Positions 8,772 through 17,977 of a stretch of DNA of 30,062 nt are shown here, piece after piece. The first letter of the stretch is position 1. Each line of letters opens with the position of its first letter. The position numbers and the translations under genes are program-made. The notes beneath the pieces were generated by a model. It saw only the letters and a list, made by a program, of their open reading frames with translations. It was not told where the DNA came from and did no database searches. Origin of the DNA: Chloroflexota bacterium (lineage in GTDB: Bacteria > Chloroflexota > Limnocylindria > Limnocylindrales > CSP1-4). The stretch spans positions 1-30,062 of the forward strand of contig DAIERN010000001.1 of assembly GCA_027346765.1 (NCBI GenBank). Direction: 5' to 3'.

Positions 8772-9914
8772 ATGAAGATAGGTGTGGTGAGGGAGCGCGC
8801 GCCCAATGAACGGCGTGTGGCGCTCGTTCCCGACGCGCTGAAGCAACTGCTCAGCGCTGGGGCGGAGATCCTGATCGAGCATGGCGCCGGCGATGGCGCG
8901 GCCTTGCCCGATTCGCTCTACGAGGCGGCCGGCGCCAAGATCGTCGACCGCGCCACGCTCTATCAGGAAGTGGACGTCGTCGTTCGCGTCCAGAAGCCTG
9001 AGGCTGAGGACGCCAAGTCGCTCCGCTCCGGCCAGGTTGTCGTGGGCCTCCTCCAGCCGCTGTTCGATCCGCAGCTCATGGCCGCGCTCGCGGCGCAAGG
9101 CGTCACGGCGATCAGCCTGGATGCCATCCCGCGGACGCTGTCGCGCGCGCAATCGATGGACGTCCTCTCGTCGCAGGCGAACGTGGGTGGTTACCGCGCG
9201 GTGCTGATCGCGGCCGAGAACTACGGCCGCTATTTCCCGCTCCTTACTACCGCCGCAGGCACGGCTCGCCCCGCGAACGTGCTCATCCTGGGAGTGGGCG
9301 TTGCCGGCTTGCAGGCGATCGCCACGGCACGCCGCCTGGGTGCGCTGGTCAAGGCGTACGACGTCCGATCGGAGACCAAGGAGCAGGCCGAGTCGCTGGG
9401 CGCCCAGTTCATCGTGCTGAAGTCGGTCGCTGACGCGTCTGGCACCGGCGGCTATGCCCGCCAGCTCACACCAGAAGAGCAGGTTGCCCAGCAGGCCGAG
9501 CTCAACGGCTTCATCAGCTCCATGGACGTCGTCATCACGACAGCGCAGGTGCCCGGGCGCCGGCCGCCAGTGCTGGTCACCGCCGACGCGGTCAGACAGA
9601 TGAAGCCCGGATCGGTCATCGTCGACATGGCCGCCAGCGCGCTGGGCGGCAACGTCGAGCTGTCCAAGCCCGACGAGACCGTTGTCACCGATAACGCCGT
9701 GACCATCCTCGCTCCGACCAACCTGCCGGCCACGATGCCGGCGGGCGCGAGCCAGTTCTACGCCCGCAACCTGTCGGCGTTCCTGCTCCACTTCCTCAAG
9801 GACGGCGTAATGAACATCGACCTCACCGACGAGATCACCGCCGCGACGGTCATCACGCATGGTGGCGCGGTCGTGCAGGAAGCAACCAAGAAGGTGCTGG
9901 AGACGGCCAAGTGA
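8772..9914 (+). CDS. pntAA: NAD(P) transhydrogenase subunit alpha part 1 (dI domain)
   Basis: A 380-residue soluble NAD(H)-binding subunit of proton-translocating transhydrogenase, related to alanine dehydrogenase. It begins MKIGVVRERAPNERRVALVP, the family's usual N-terminus. The frame opens at 8706, but that extension is not conserved, so ATG 8772 is chosen. The NAD-binding Rossmann motif GVGVAGLQAIATARRLGA starts at about residue 174, followed by KAYDVRSETKEQAESLGA. The mobile-loop region VITTAQVPGRRPPVLVT and PATMPAGASQFYARN are also present. It ends within the GTGA overlapping the next gene. Having dI on its own chain is the Rhodospirillum-type three-subunit arrangement. The enzyme uses proton motive force to drive NADPH formation from NADH. 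Confidence 0.95.
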   Translation: MKIGVVRERAPNERRVALVPDALKQLLSAGAEILIEHGAGDGAALPDSLYEAAGAKIVDRATLYQEVDVVVRVQKPEAEDAKSLRSGQVVVGLLQPLFDPQLMAALAAQGVTAISLDAIPRTLSRAQSMDVLSSQANVGGYRAVLIAAENYGRYFPLLTTAAGTARPANVLILGVGVAGLQAIATARRLGALVKAYDVRSETKEQAESLGAQFIVLKSVADASGTGGYARQLTPEEQVAQQAELNGFISSMDVVITTAQVPGRRPPVLVTADAVRQMKPGSVIVDMAASALGGNVELSKPDETVVTDNAVTILAPTNLPATMPAGASQFYARNLSAFLLHFLKDGVMNIDLTDEITAATVITHGGAVVQEATKKVLETAK

Positions 9915-10225
9915 GCCCTGAGCTACTCAACGCGCTGGCGATCTTCGTGCTGGCCATCCTGGTCGGCTTCGAGGTCATCAGCAAGGTCCCGGCGACGCTG
10001 CATACGCCGCTCATGTCGGGCGCCAACTCGATCCACGGCATCGTCATCGTGGGCGCAATGCTCATCGCCGCCAGCGCAGACAACTGGCTCTCGTACCTGT
10101 TGGCCTTTGTGGCCATGGTCTTCGGGGCAGCCAATGTCGTGGGCGGCTACGTCGTGACCGACCGGATGCTCCAGATGTTCCGCAAGCGCGAACCGGCCAA
10201 GCCGGTCGCGGAGGCCGAAAAGTGA
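9911..10225 (+). CDS. pntAB: NAD(P) transhydrogenase subunit alpha part 2 (membrane)
   Basis: A 104-residue membrane subunit with three hydrophobic helices. It carries the family hallmark FEVISKVPATLHTPLMSGANSIHGIVIVGA, followed by MVFGAANVVGGYVVTDRML. It supplies the N-terminal part of the proton-conducting dII domain and must assemble with PntB. The GTG start at 9911 overlaps the pntAA stop by four bases (GTGA), and its own stop overlaps the pntB GTG start in the same way, indicating translational coupling and matched stoichiometry. The C-terminus ends in a short charged tail. Confidence 0.95.
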   Translation: MSPELLNALAIFVLAILVGFEVISKVPATLHTPLMSGANSIHGIVIVGAMLIAASADNWLSYLLAFVAMVFGAANVVGGYVVTDRMLQMFRKREPAKPVAEAEK

Positions 10226-11685
10226 GCCAGCCAACAACCGACGCACTCGTCTTCCTGGCCTGGCTTGTCGGCGCGGCGGGCTTCGTCCTTGGCCTGCACC
10301 AGATGAACTCGCCGGCCACCGCGCGGCGCGGCAATCAGCTCAGCGCGGCCGGCATGGGCCTCGCGATCGTGGCCACATTCCTGTGGCTGCTCACACCGGG
10401 CAACCCCATCCGGCCCGGTGGCATGGGTGTCGAGGCCATCGGGATCATCCTCGTCGGCTTCGTCCTGGGTGGCGGCATCGGCCTGTGGATGGCGCGCAAG
10501 GTCGCCATGACGGCGATGCCCCAGCTCGTGTCGCTTTTCAACGCGGTTGGTGGTGGCGCGGCCGCCCTGGTCGCAATCGATGACTACGTGCACATCGTCG
10601 GCACGCCCGAGCTTTCGATCTCGACCGCGATCTTCGTCGTTCTTGGCGCGGTCATCGGCTCAGTCACCTTCTCCGGTTCGCTCATTGCGTCGGGCAAGCT
10701 GCAGGGCCTCGTCCCGGGCCAGCCCGTCACCTTCCCCGGCTCGCGCGTGGTCACGGCGCTCACTGCCCTGGGCGCGGTCGTTGGCCTGGTCGTGCTGGTG
10801 GCCGCCGCGGCGGGCATCCTGACGCTCAGCGTCGAGATCCAGCTCGTCGCCCTTGGCCTGATCGTGGCCGCGGCGCTGATCTTCGGCATCACGCTGGTGC
10901 TGCCCATCGGCGGTGCCGACATGCCCGTCGTCATCTCGCTCTTGAACTCGTTCACCGGCACGGCCGCGGCCATGGCCGGCTTCGTCATCGGCAACCCGGT
11001 GCTGATCATCGCCGGCGCCCTGGTCGGCGCCTCGGGCGGCATCCTGACCAAGCTCATGGCCGATGCCATGAACCGGTCCATCGGCAACATCATGGTCGGT
11101 GGCTTTGGCACCGGCGACAGTGGCGGTGGCGCGGGCCCCGCCGGCTCCACGGGGAGCGTCCGTGAGATTGGCGTCGATGACGCGGCGATCCAGCTGGCAT
11201 ATGCCCAGAAGGTCGTGATCGTGCCCGGCTACGGCCTTGCCGTGGCCCAGGCGCAGCACGCCTGCCGCGAGTTGGCCGACCTGCTGGAGCAGCGCGGCAT
11301 TGAGGTCTCATATGCCATCCATCCCGTGGCCGGGCGCATGCCGGGACACATGAACGTGCTGCTGGCAGAGGCCAACGTGCCCTATCCGCAGCTCAAGGAG
11401 ATGGACGAGATCAATCCCGAGTTCGAGCGCACGGATGTGGCGCTCGTGGTCGGTGCGAACGACGTCACCAACCCGGCTGCGCGCAGCAACCCCAAGAGCC
11501 CCATCTACGGCATGCCGATCCTGGACGTCGACAAGGCGCGCAGCATCATCGTCATCAAGCGCTCCATGCGCCCCGGCTACGCGGGCATCGACAACGAGCT
11601 GTACGCCGATCCCAAGACGGGGATGCTCTTCGCAGATGCGCGCGAGGGTCTGGCAGCACTGACCGCGGCGGTGAAGGAGCTCTAA
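10222..11685 (+). CDS. pntB: NAD(P) transhydrogenase subunit beta
   Basis: A 487-residue protein combining the remaining dII membrane helices (about residues 5-265) with the soluble NADP(H)-binding dIII domain (about 310-487). Membrane motifs include SLFNAVGGGAAALVAI, VTFSGSLIASGKLQG and MPVVISLLNSFTGTAAAMAG. The dIII domain shows VPGYGLAVAQAQH, HPVAGRMPGHMNVLLAEA, DVALVVGANDVTNPAA and KRSMRPGYAGIDNELY, the last forming the loop over bound NADP. A glycine/serine-rich hinge near residue 295-310 links the two. The GTG start overlaps the pntAB stop. It closes the pnt operon; the next gene begins 17 bp later and is unrelated. Confidence 0.95.
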   Translation: MSQPTTDALVFLAWLVGAAGFVLGLHQMNSPATARRGNQLSAAGMGLAIVATFLWLLTPGNPIRPGGMGVEAIGIILVGFVLGGGIGLWMARKVAMTAMPQLVSLFNAVGGGAAALVAIDDYVHIVGTPELSISTAIFVVLGAVIGSVTFSGSLIASGKLQGLVPGQPVTFPGSRVVTALTALGAVVGLVVLVAAAAGILTLSVEIQLVALGLIVAAALIFGITLVLPIGGADMPVVISLLNSFTGTAAAMAGFVIGNPVLIIAGALVGASGGILTKLMADAMNRSIGNIMVGGFGTGDSGGGAGPAGSTGSVREIGVDDAAIQLAYAQKVVIVPGYGLAVAQAQHACRELADLLEQRGIEVSYAIHPVAGRMPGHMNVLLAEANVPYPQLKEMDEINPEFERTDVALVVGANDVTNPAARSNPKSPIYGMPILDVDKARSIIVIKRSMRPGYAGIDNELYADPKTGMLFADAREGLAALTAAVKEL

Positions 11686-11702
11686 CTCTCCGCCAGATCA
11701 AT

Positions 11703-13619
11703 ATGCTTGGCCGCATGGCGGGTCGAGTGGCCGTTGCCCGTGTTCTCTGCGCGATTGCTCTGTTTGCGTTCGCGCTGAGCCTGCCCACCCGGGTGCTGGC
11801 CGCGCAGGTGGTCATCGAATCGGCCGGTCCGCTGAGCCAGATCTTCATCACCGACGACCTGTCCTGCCAGGTTGCCTACGCGGGTGATCCAGCGTTCGAG
11901 TTCTTCCCGTCCGAATCGGAGGTCGGCAGCTGTGGCACCTGGGTGGCGACCGGTGCCACTGTCTGGGGCCCCGCCGGCGGCTCGGCCACCTTCACTCCGT
12001 ACACGATCGTCAGCCAGACGCCGGTCAGCGGCAGCGGCACGGTGGCTGATCCGTTTCGCGTCGTGACGGTCGTTGACCTGGGTGACGCCGGCCTGCGACT
12101 CACCGAGACCGACAGCTACGCCGTTGGCAGCCGCTCATACCGGACTGACGTTTCGCTGGCCAACATAGGCGCCGCCGGCCAGAGTGGCGTGCTCTACCGC
12201 GCCGGCGATTGCTACCTGCAGGGCAACGACGCGGGCTTCGTGCGTGTCGACGGCGGCTCGCCGGCGTGCATCGTCGATCCGGCGCTTGGTCGGCGGGTCG
12301 AGCAGTGGCTGCCGATAACGGGGGGCAGCCATTACTTCGCCGGTGGCTACGGCGACGTGTGGACGCGCATCATGAGCCAGGCGCCCTTCCCCGACACCTG
12401 CACCTGTACCGAGCAGACCGTCTTCGACAACGGCGCCGGCCTGTCGTGGCAGTTCAACATCGCGCCCGGCGCGACCGCGGTCTTCTCCCAGGAGACCTTC
12501 TTCTCGCCGGTGGGTGGGTCGCCGGCGAGTAGTCAGTCGCTCATGTCGTCGGTGCCCGACCCGCTCCACATCACGCTCGATCCGGTCGTGGTCGCCCAGA
12601 GTGTCGCCGTGACGGCGGGCGTGATCGTCCTCGTGCCGTTCCCGAGCGCGCTGTTCAACAACACGCTAGAGGAGAACTACGCCGAGGTCATGGGCTGGCT
12701 GGCGCGGCTCCAGGCGGGGGCGAAGCGCCTGTGGGATCGCTTTCTCGCCTGGATCCGAAGGACTCAGCGCGGGACCGATCAGTCGTTGCCCACGACCGCA
12801 ACAGCGCCGGAGCACACCGCTGCCGACACCCAGCTGGCCCCCGCAGCCGCCGCCGCTGACCCATGGCGATCGCCGCTGCGCATTGCCGGCTTTGTTCTGC
12901 TGACCGCGCTGCTGTACGCGTTCCTGGATCCGACCTTTGGCTTCAGCCTCAACTCCCTGGCGGAGCTGGCCGGCCTGGCGCTGGGCCTGTTCGCGGTGAT
13001 GCTCGCCTGGGGCGTGCCGCTCTTCATCATGGCTCGGCGCGATCACTTTGCGCTGACAGTGCGGGCCTTGCCGGCGACGATCATCGTGGGCGTGGCGTGC
13101 GTGCTCATCAGCCGCTTTGCCAACTTCCAGCCGGGCTACCTGTATGGGTTGATCGTGGGCTTCCTCATGGCCCACGGCATCGAGGGGCGAATCGAAGGTC
13201 GCGCCAAGGCAATCGCTGTGGCGACGACGCTCGTCGTGGCCCTCGCGGCGTGGATAGGTCTGGCACTCCTGCGCGGCACGGCGGCGGGCGCTGACTTTGG
13301 CACGGTCCTGCTGGAGGCCGCCGCGGTGACCGTCGTGGTTGCGGGGCTCGAGAACGCGGTATTCGCGATGCTGCCGCTGCGCTTCATGCCCGGCGAGGCG
13401 GTCTTGCGGTGGAATCGCCGGGTGTGGATCGCCCTGATGGCGATCGGGTTGTTCGGCTTCGTGCACGTGCTGCTCAATCCGGCCGCCGGGGCGGGCTACC
13501 TGGCCGACTCGACACGCACCTCCTTCGTCACCCTCATCCTCCTGCTGGCGTTCTTCGGCCTTGCGTCAGTGCTCTTCTGGGCGTTCTTCCGATTCCGACC
13601 AAAGAGGCATGGCGCATGA
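11703..13619 (+). CDS. secreted-domain/multi-pass membrane protein, possibly FGLLP-motif type
   Basis: A 638-residue protein I recognise only loosely. It has a signal peptide (about residues 1-33, ending VLA-AQ), then an extracytoplasmic beta-rich region to about residue 280. That region contains six cysteines that could form disulfides. A hydrophobic segment near 300-320 follows, then a charged and proline/alanine-rich cytoplasmic linker. About seven membrane helices (roughly 395-630) end in a basic tail. Within these, the segment around NAVFAMLPLRFMPGEAVLRWNR resembles the signature of actinobacterial 'FGLLP motif' membrane proteins of unknown function. The last gene base overlaps the SRPBCC start. 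There is no clear ribosome-binding site; ATG 11715 is an alternative start. Reality of the gene is firm, function unknown. Confidence 0.72.
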   Translation: MLGRMAGRVAVARVLCAIALFAFALSLPTRVLAAQVVIESAGPLSQIFITDDLSCQVAYAGDPAFEFFPSESEVGSCGTWVATGATVWGPAGGSATFTPYTIVSQTPVSGSGTVADPFRVVTVVDLGDAGLRLTETDSYAVGSRSYRTDVSLANIGAAGQSGVLYRAGDCYLQGNDAGFVRVDGGSPACIVDPALGRRVEQWLPITGGSHYFAGGYGDVWTRIMSQAPFPDTCTCTEQTVFDNGAGLSWQFNIAPGATAVFSQETFFSPVGGSPASSQSLMSSVPDPLHITLDPVVVAQSVAVTAGVIVLVPFPSALFNNTLEENYAEVMGWLARLQAGAKRLWDRFLAWIRRTQRGTDQSLPTTATAPEHTAADTQLAPAAAAADPWRSPLRIAGFVLLTALLYAFLDPTFGFSLNSLAELAGLALGLFAVMLAWGVPLFIMARRDHFALTVRALPATIIVGVACVLISRFANFQPGYLYGLIVGFLMAHGIEGRIEGRAKAIAVATTLVVALAAWIGLALLRGTAAGADFGTVLLEAAAVTVVVAGLENAVFAMLPLRFMPGEAVLRWNRRVWIALMAIGLFGFVHVLLNPAAGAGYLADSTRTSFVTLILLLAFFGLASVLFWAFFRFRPKRHGA

Positions 13620-14044
13620 CGCACCGGGTCGAGCTCCAGCTGGAAGTGGACGCGGCGCGCGACGCGGTGTTCGCGCTGTTTGCGACTGAGATCGGGCTGC
13701 GGCAGTGGCTTGACGCCGCCGACCTCGAGCCGCGCGTCGGCGGATTGTTGCGTGTCCGCATGCGCGACGCCACGGCGACCGGCAAGGTGCTTGCCGTTGA
13801 CCCACCGCAGCACATGTCGTTCACCTGGGAATGGGCCGGCGGCAGCACCGCGCAGCCCATGGTCGTGGCGTTTGATGCGATCGACCACGGCGCACGCACC
13901 CACGTCACGCTGCGTCACACCGGCCTCCGCACCCAGGCGGAGCTGGACCTGCACAACGAGCTGTGGCGGCACTGGCTGGAACGATTCGCGGAGGCCGTGC
14001 GCGAGGCGGCGCGAAAGGCGCCGCACGAGGTCGTCCCCGGCTAG
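13616..14044 (+). CDS. SRPBCC/AHSA1-family protein
   Basis: A 142-residue single-domain protein with the START-like SRPBCC fold: an N-terminal beta strand (THRVELQLEVDAARDAVFAL), the typical LRQWLDAADLEPRVGGLLRV region, MSFTWEWAGG, and a long C-terminal helix with HNELWRHWLERFAEAV. Such proteins bind hydrophobic ligands in a central cavity or act as Aha1-like cochaperones; nothing here identifies a ligand. I chose ATG 13616 because it overlaps the stop of the preceding membrane protein by four bases (ATGA), implying translational coupling. The frame is open further upstream without family similarity. Its TAG stop shares the palindrome CTAG at 14041-14044 with the stop of the convergent WYL regulator. 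Confidence 0.85.
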   Translation: MTHRVELQLEVDAARDAVFALFATEIGLRQWLDAADLEPRVGGLLRVRMRDATATGKVLAVDPPQHMSFTWEWAGGSTAQPMVVAFDAIDHGARTHVTLRHTGLRTQAELDLHNELWRHWLERFAEAVREAARKAPHEVVPG

Positions 14045-15036
14045 CCCTTGTACAGCGCCGCTGCCCGGCGCAGCTCGGCCGCGACCTCGTCGCGCAGCGC
14101 GGCCGGCTCGAGCACTTCCGCATCCGCGCCCCAGCCCAGGATCCAGATGCGGATCTCGCGCTGGCCCGCGATCTGGCCGCGCCACAGCAGTGTGCCGTCA
14201 TCTTGCGGCTCGAGCTGCTGCGAGGGATGCCAGCGCGTCTCGGCAGCGCGCTTGGCGACGGCGGCTGAGAAGCGGATGACGACCTGCACCGGCTCCTCGT
14301 CGGCGATCACGTCCCACGCCTTGAGCAGCTCGCGCGCCGGCGACTCGTCGCCTTCCGGGGCGGGGAACGTTTCAGGGGTGAGCGACGCCGCGAGGATCCG
14401 CTCCACCTTGAACGTGCGCCGCGCCTTGCGGCTCTCGTCGTAGCCGATGAGGTACAGCGCGTGGGTCAGCGCCGACGGCTCGATGGCGAGCGGCCGGACG
14501 CGCGTCTTGCGGGCCTGCTTCTGGGGGTCATAGACGCCCGAGTCGTACTCGATCTGGACCACCCGCCGGTTGGCCCATGCCTCCGCCAGCACCCGGAAGA
14601 CGCGCGTGAACCGATCGTTCGGCGGCGTGGTCGAAAACGCGTCGACCGTTGCCTGGATGTGCGTGGCCAGGACGGGCGGCAGGATCGAGGCGAGCTTGAC
14701 GAGCGCGCCGATCAGCTCGGTGTCGTGCTCGTCACTCGCCTTGGCCAGCATTCGCGCCGCCAGGAACAGGGTGGTCGCTTCGTGCAGCGTCAACGCCAGC
14801 GGCTGGAGAAAGGCGCCCTTGTCCAGCCCGAACTTGCCCTCGTCGTTCCAGATGGGCAGCCCGGCCTGCACGTCCATCGCCAGGACGTCGCGATAGACGG
14901 TGCGCTTCGACACGCCGATGCGGTCGGCCAATGCCTGCGCGGAGATGCCGTCCGGGTAATCCTTCAGGATCATCGCGATCTTGAGGTAGCGCGCCGCGCG
15001 ATCCCATTTGCCGATGTGTTCGGTGGCGGGGCTCAC
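14041..15036 (-). CDS. HTH-WYL-family transcriptional regulator
   Basis: A 331-residue regulator. A winged helix-turn-helix occupies about residues 12-70 (DRAARYLKIAMILKDYPDGI, SAQALADRIGVSKRTVYRDV). A WYL domain lies at about 145-230 with VVQIEYDSG, RVRPLAIEPSALTHALYLIG and RRTFKVERI, followed by a WCX-like C-terminal extension ending at residue 331. WYL domains are thought to sense nucleotides or other small ligands and often control DNA-repair, defence or stress genes. The GTG start at 15036 lies 21 bp downstream of the stop of the GGDEF protein on the same strand, so the two probably form an operon. It converges exactly on the SRPBCC gene, sharing CTAG. Confidence 0.92.
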   Translation of the reverse strand: MSPATEHIGKWDRAARYLKIAMILKDYPDGISAQALADRIGVSKRTVYRDVLAMDVQAGLPIWNDEGKFGLDKGAFLQPLALTLHEATTLFLAARMLAKASDEHDTELIGALVKLASILPPVLATHIQATVDAFSTTPPNDRFTRVFRVLAEAWANRRVVQIEYDSGVYDPQKQARKTRVRPLAIEPSALTHALYLIGYDESRKARRTFKVERILAASLTPETFPAPEGDESPARELLKAWDVIADEEPVQVVIRFSAAVAKRAAETRWHPSQQLEPQDDGTLLWRGQIAGQREIRIWILGWGADAEVLEPAALRDEVAAELRRAAALYKG

Positions 15037-15057
15037 CCGCTCACGGTAGCAGCGAAA

Positions 15058-17865
15058 TCAGGCCGCTGAGAATGCCGGCTGGGGCTCGAGCGGAGTGGGT
15101 TCGGTGGGCTGGAAGTCGGAGACCAGCATCAGCCCTTCAGCGGCGGTCGCGATGCGATCCCGGCCGGAGCGCTTGGCGGCATAGCAGGCGCGGTCGGCGG
15201 CCAGGATGATCGAAGCGGCGTCCTGGGCGTCGCGCGGGTAGGCGGCAACGCCCACTGAGCAGGTCACGCCAACGCCCTTCTCGCGACCCTCCATGTCGGC
15301 CACGGCTTCGTGCACCTTGGTGGCCACTGTCCGAGCACCGGTCAGGCCCGTGTCCGGCAGCAGCAGCACGAACTCGTCGCCACCGAAACGGAACACGAGG
15401 TCGCTGTCGCGGCACGACGAGCGCAGCCGATCGGCGACCTGCTGCAGCATGACGTTGCCCGCCTGGTGGCCGTAGCGGTCGTTGTATTCCTTGAACCGGT
15501 CGAGATCGACCATCAGCATGCCGAAGCGCTCCTGGCGATCAACCATCCGCGTCAGCTGCTCGGTCAGCGAGCCGTGGTTGAGCAGGCCGGTCAGGCGGTC
15601 GGTCTCGGCCATGATCTCGACCGCGCGGTGCGCCTCAGCGTTGCGCAGGGCGATCGAAACGTGCGCTGCGAAGAGCTTGACGAGCTCGAACTCGTCCTCG
15701 CTGAAGCGCGCATCCGCGCCCAGGCGCTCAATCGTGAGCGTGCCGCGGATGCGGTCGGTTTCACGCAGCGGAGCGACGATCATCGCGCCTGAGTGGGGGC
15801 CGGTCGACGCGAAGTGGTAGACGCGTGGATCGTTCAGCTGGTCCTGGACGAGCTGGGCCTCGCCGGTCCTGAGCACGTACCCTCCGACGCCCTGATCGTA
15901 CGGCAGCACGGCCTGGAGATAGTCCGACGCGTGGCGGCCGCTGGCAAAGATGGGTCGCAGCACCTTGGCCTCGACATCGTGCAGATCGACGCTGATGTTG
16001 TCCACCTGCACGAGCGACCGTAGTCGTTCGGCTATCTCATGCAGCAGGTTCTGGGTGTCGAGCGTGCCCAGGATCGACTCGGTCACGCGCAGCAGCTCAC
16101 GCTGGCTGCTGACCTGGCGGGCGAGCGCCTCCGATTGGGCATGCAGGCGCTCGGTCACATCAGCGTTGGCCATCGCCTGCGCGGCGATCGCGGCATAGAT
16201 CTCGAGCAGCCGCAGGTCGTCGGCGGTGAACTGGTTCAGGCCCAGCTTGGCCAGCACGATCACGCCCAGGACCTGGTCCTCGAAAAGCATCGGCGCGATC
16301 AAGAGCGACTCGTCGAGATCATCATCGGTGCCCGGGATGGTCCGGGCGCGTTTGTCGTGCGCCGCATCAGGGATGTTCTGCGCGAGACCAAAACGGGCGA
16401 CCCAGCCGGTGATGCCTTCACCGACTTTCAGCCGGAGCTGGTCGCCATCTTCGGCCTCGTATTCGCCGATCTGGCCACGCCATGCCACCGGCTCGACCGT
16501 TTCGTCGACGACGCGGTAGACGCGGGTGTTGTGGGTGTCGATGAGCTGAACGAGCTCGGCGCAGATCGCCTGGCCAATCTCGGCCACGCTGCGCAAGCGG
16601 GTGAGCCGCGCGCCCAGCTGCTGGATCGACTGAAGCTGTGCTGTCCACGTCGCCATCTGGCTGTAGTCCTGGGCGCTGCGCATGACCGATGCCGCGTGGC
16701 GCGCGAGTCGCTCCAGCAGCGCGATATCGGCCGCGCTCCAGTCGTGCCGCTCATCGTGGTAGAGGCTCAGTACGCCGAATGACTCCTGGTCGAAAGCGAG
16801 CGGCGCAACCGCGATCGAATTGAAGCCTTCGCGCCGGATCGCCGTCCGCAGCTCGATTGAGCGCGGATCGTCGGAGTAGTTGATCGCGGTTACGACTCGT
16901 CGCTCGGACAATGCGGCTGCGGTCAGTGGCCGATGGGTAGCGTGCTCGAGGACCTGGCAGAACTCGGCCGACAGGTTGTGCGTCACGGTTGCTCGGAGTT
17001 CGCCATCGGCTGTCGCCAGGAAGACCGCCGCACGTTGCGCGCCGAATGCCTCAACCGAGCGTTCGACCAGCTGGTGCAGCACCTGGTCGGGATCGAGCCG
17101 CGCGCTAAGGCCGTCCTCGATCGACAGCAACAGCTCAGCCCGCTTCTGGTGCTGCCTGATGTCTTCCATCCTGCTCGACAGGGCGACGGCCACGTCGAGT
17201 TGCGCGGCCACGGCCGCGAGCAGGGCCAGCTCGCCCGGGCCGTGGGTCTGCGTCGCTCCCGCGAGCACGAGCACTCCGCCCTGGGCGTGGCCGCCGCCGA
17301 AGGGCAATGCGGCCTGGTATGCGCCGTCGCGTCGCCGCGGCGTCGCGGTCAGGACTGCCTGGCACGCCGTGGCCCGTTGCACCAGGCGCGGGTCCGGTCG
17401 CATCGAGCCGACGATCTGGCGGGTTGGACCGTCGCGCTCGACGACCGCCGCCGCGCTGTAGCCCTTCTCGTGGCACAGCAACTGGACGACCGAGTCGATC
17501 GCGGACAGGGTGTCGGTGACGCTCACGGCCAGGCTGGCGGAGCGCATCAGCAGGCCATCGCTTGCCTGGGCCGCCGCGCCTGATGCGTGGCCGTTGGCAC
17601 GCTGGGCAGGGGCATTGACTGATCGGCCATCCGTCTTTGCTCCGACCCGGTCTGAGTGGGCAAGGAAGCGCGCGATCTCCTGGCGCACGTAGCGCCGATC
17701 GCCGCGGCCGTTGATGCGCAGGCACGTCAGCGCACCCTGATCGGTCCAGCTGCGCACGGTGTTGGCGTGCACGCCGAGCATCCGCGCAGCATCACTGACG
17801 CTGAGAAGTTGCCGGGTTGCAGGGGCGCTCGTGACGGGGCTCCAATCGACTGTAGGAAATGTCAA
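15058..17865 (-). CDS. HTH-GAF(x4)-GGDEF diguanylate cyclase
   Basis: A 935-residue multidomain cytoplasmic protein. Residues about 20-70 form a MerR/excisionase-like helix-turn-helix (LLSVSDAARMLGVHANTVRS). Four GAF-type sensory domains follow, at about 95-235, 245-400, 405-570 and 590-745. The third shows VGEGITGWVARFG and the fourth YDQGVGGYVLRTGE. A GGDEF domain covers about 755-910, with DRLTGLLNH, MLMVDLDRFKEYND and the intact active site GGDEF at 828-832. RDSD at 819-822 matches the RxxD inhibitory c-di-GMP site at the right spacing. It should make cyclic di-GMP under feedback control. The start codon is TTG 17865, whose bases also read TTGACA; no ribosome-binding site is visible. The WYL regulator follows in the same operon. 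Confidence 0.9.
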   Translation of the reverse strand: MTFPTVDWSPVTSAPATRQLLSVSDAARMLGVHANTVRSWTDQGALTCLRINGRGDRRYVRQEIARFLAHSDRVGAKTDGRSVNAPAQRANGHASGAAAQASDGLLMRSASLAVSVTDTLSAIDSVVQLLCHEKGYSAAAVVERDGPTRQIVGSMRPDPRLVQRATACQAVLTATPRRRDGAYQAALPFGGGHAQGGVLVLAGATQTHGPGELALLAAVAAQLDVAVALSSRMEDIRQHQKRAELLLSIEDGLSARLDPDQVLHQLVERSVEAFGAQRAAVFLATADGELRATVTHNLSAEFCQVLEHATHRPLTAAALSERRVVTAINYSDDPRSIELRTAIRREGFNSIAVAPLAFDQESFGVLSLYHDERHDWSAADIALLERLARHAASVMRSAQDYSQMATWTAQLQSIQQLGARLTRLRSVAEIGQAICAELVQLIDTHNTRVYRVVDETVEPVAWRGQIGEYEAEDGDQLRLKVGEGITGWVARFGLAQNIPDAAHDKRARTIPGTDDDLDESLLIAPMLFEDQVLGVIVLAKLGLNQFTADDLRLLEIYAAIAAQAMANADVTERLHAQSEALARQVSSQRELLRVTESILGTLDTQNLLHEIAERLRSLVQVDNISVDLHDVEAKVLRPIFASGRHASDYLQAVLPYDQGVGGYVLRTGEAQLVQDQLNDPRVYHFASTGPHSGAMIVAPLRETDRIRGTLTIERLGADARFSEDEFELVKLFAAHVSIALRNAEAHRAVEIMAETDRLTGLLNHGSLTEQLTRMVDRQERFGMLMVDLDRFKEYNDRYGHQAGNVMLQQVADRLRSSCRDSDLVFRFGGDEFVLLLPDTGLTGARTVATKVHEAVADMEGREKGVGVTCSVGVAAYPRDAQDAASIILAADRACYAAKRSGRDRIATAAEGLMLVSDFQPTEPTPLEPQPAFSAA

Positions 17866-17977
17866 GAAGTGCGATTACCTATAAGACAGCCCGAGCCTAC
17901 CCAGCCGCACCTCACCCGCCATTGACACAAAGGTCCCACTGCCCGCTGGACTGTCGTGCGGGGCGTGGGCCCCGATT

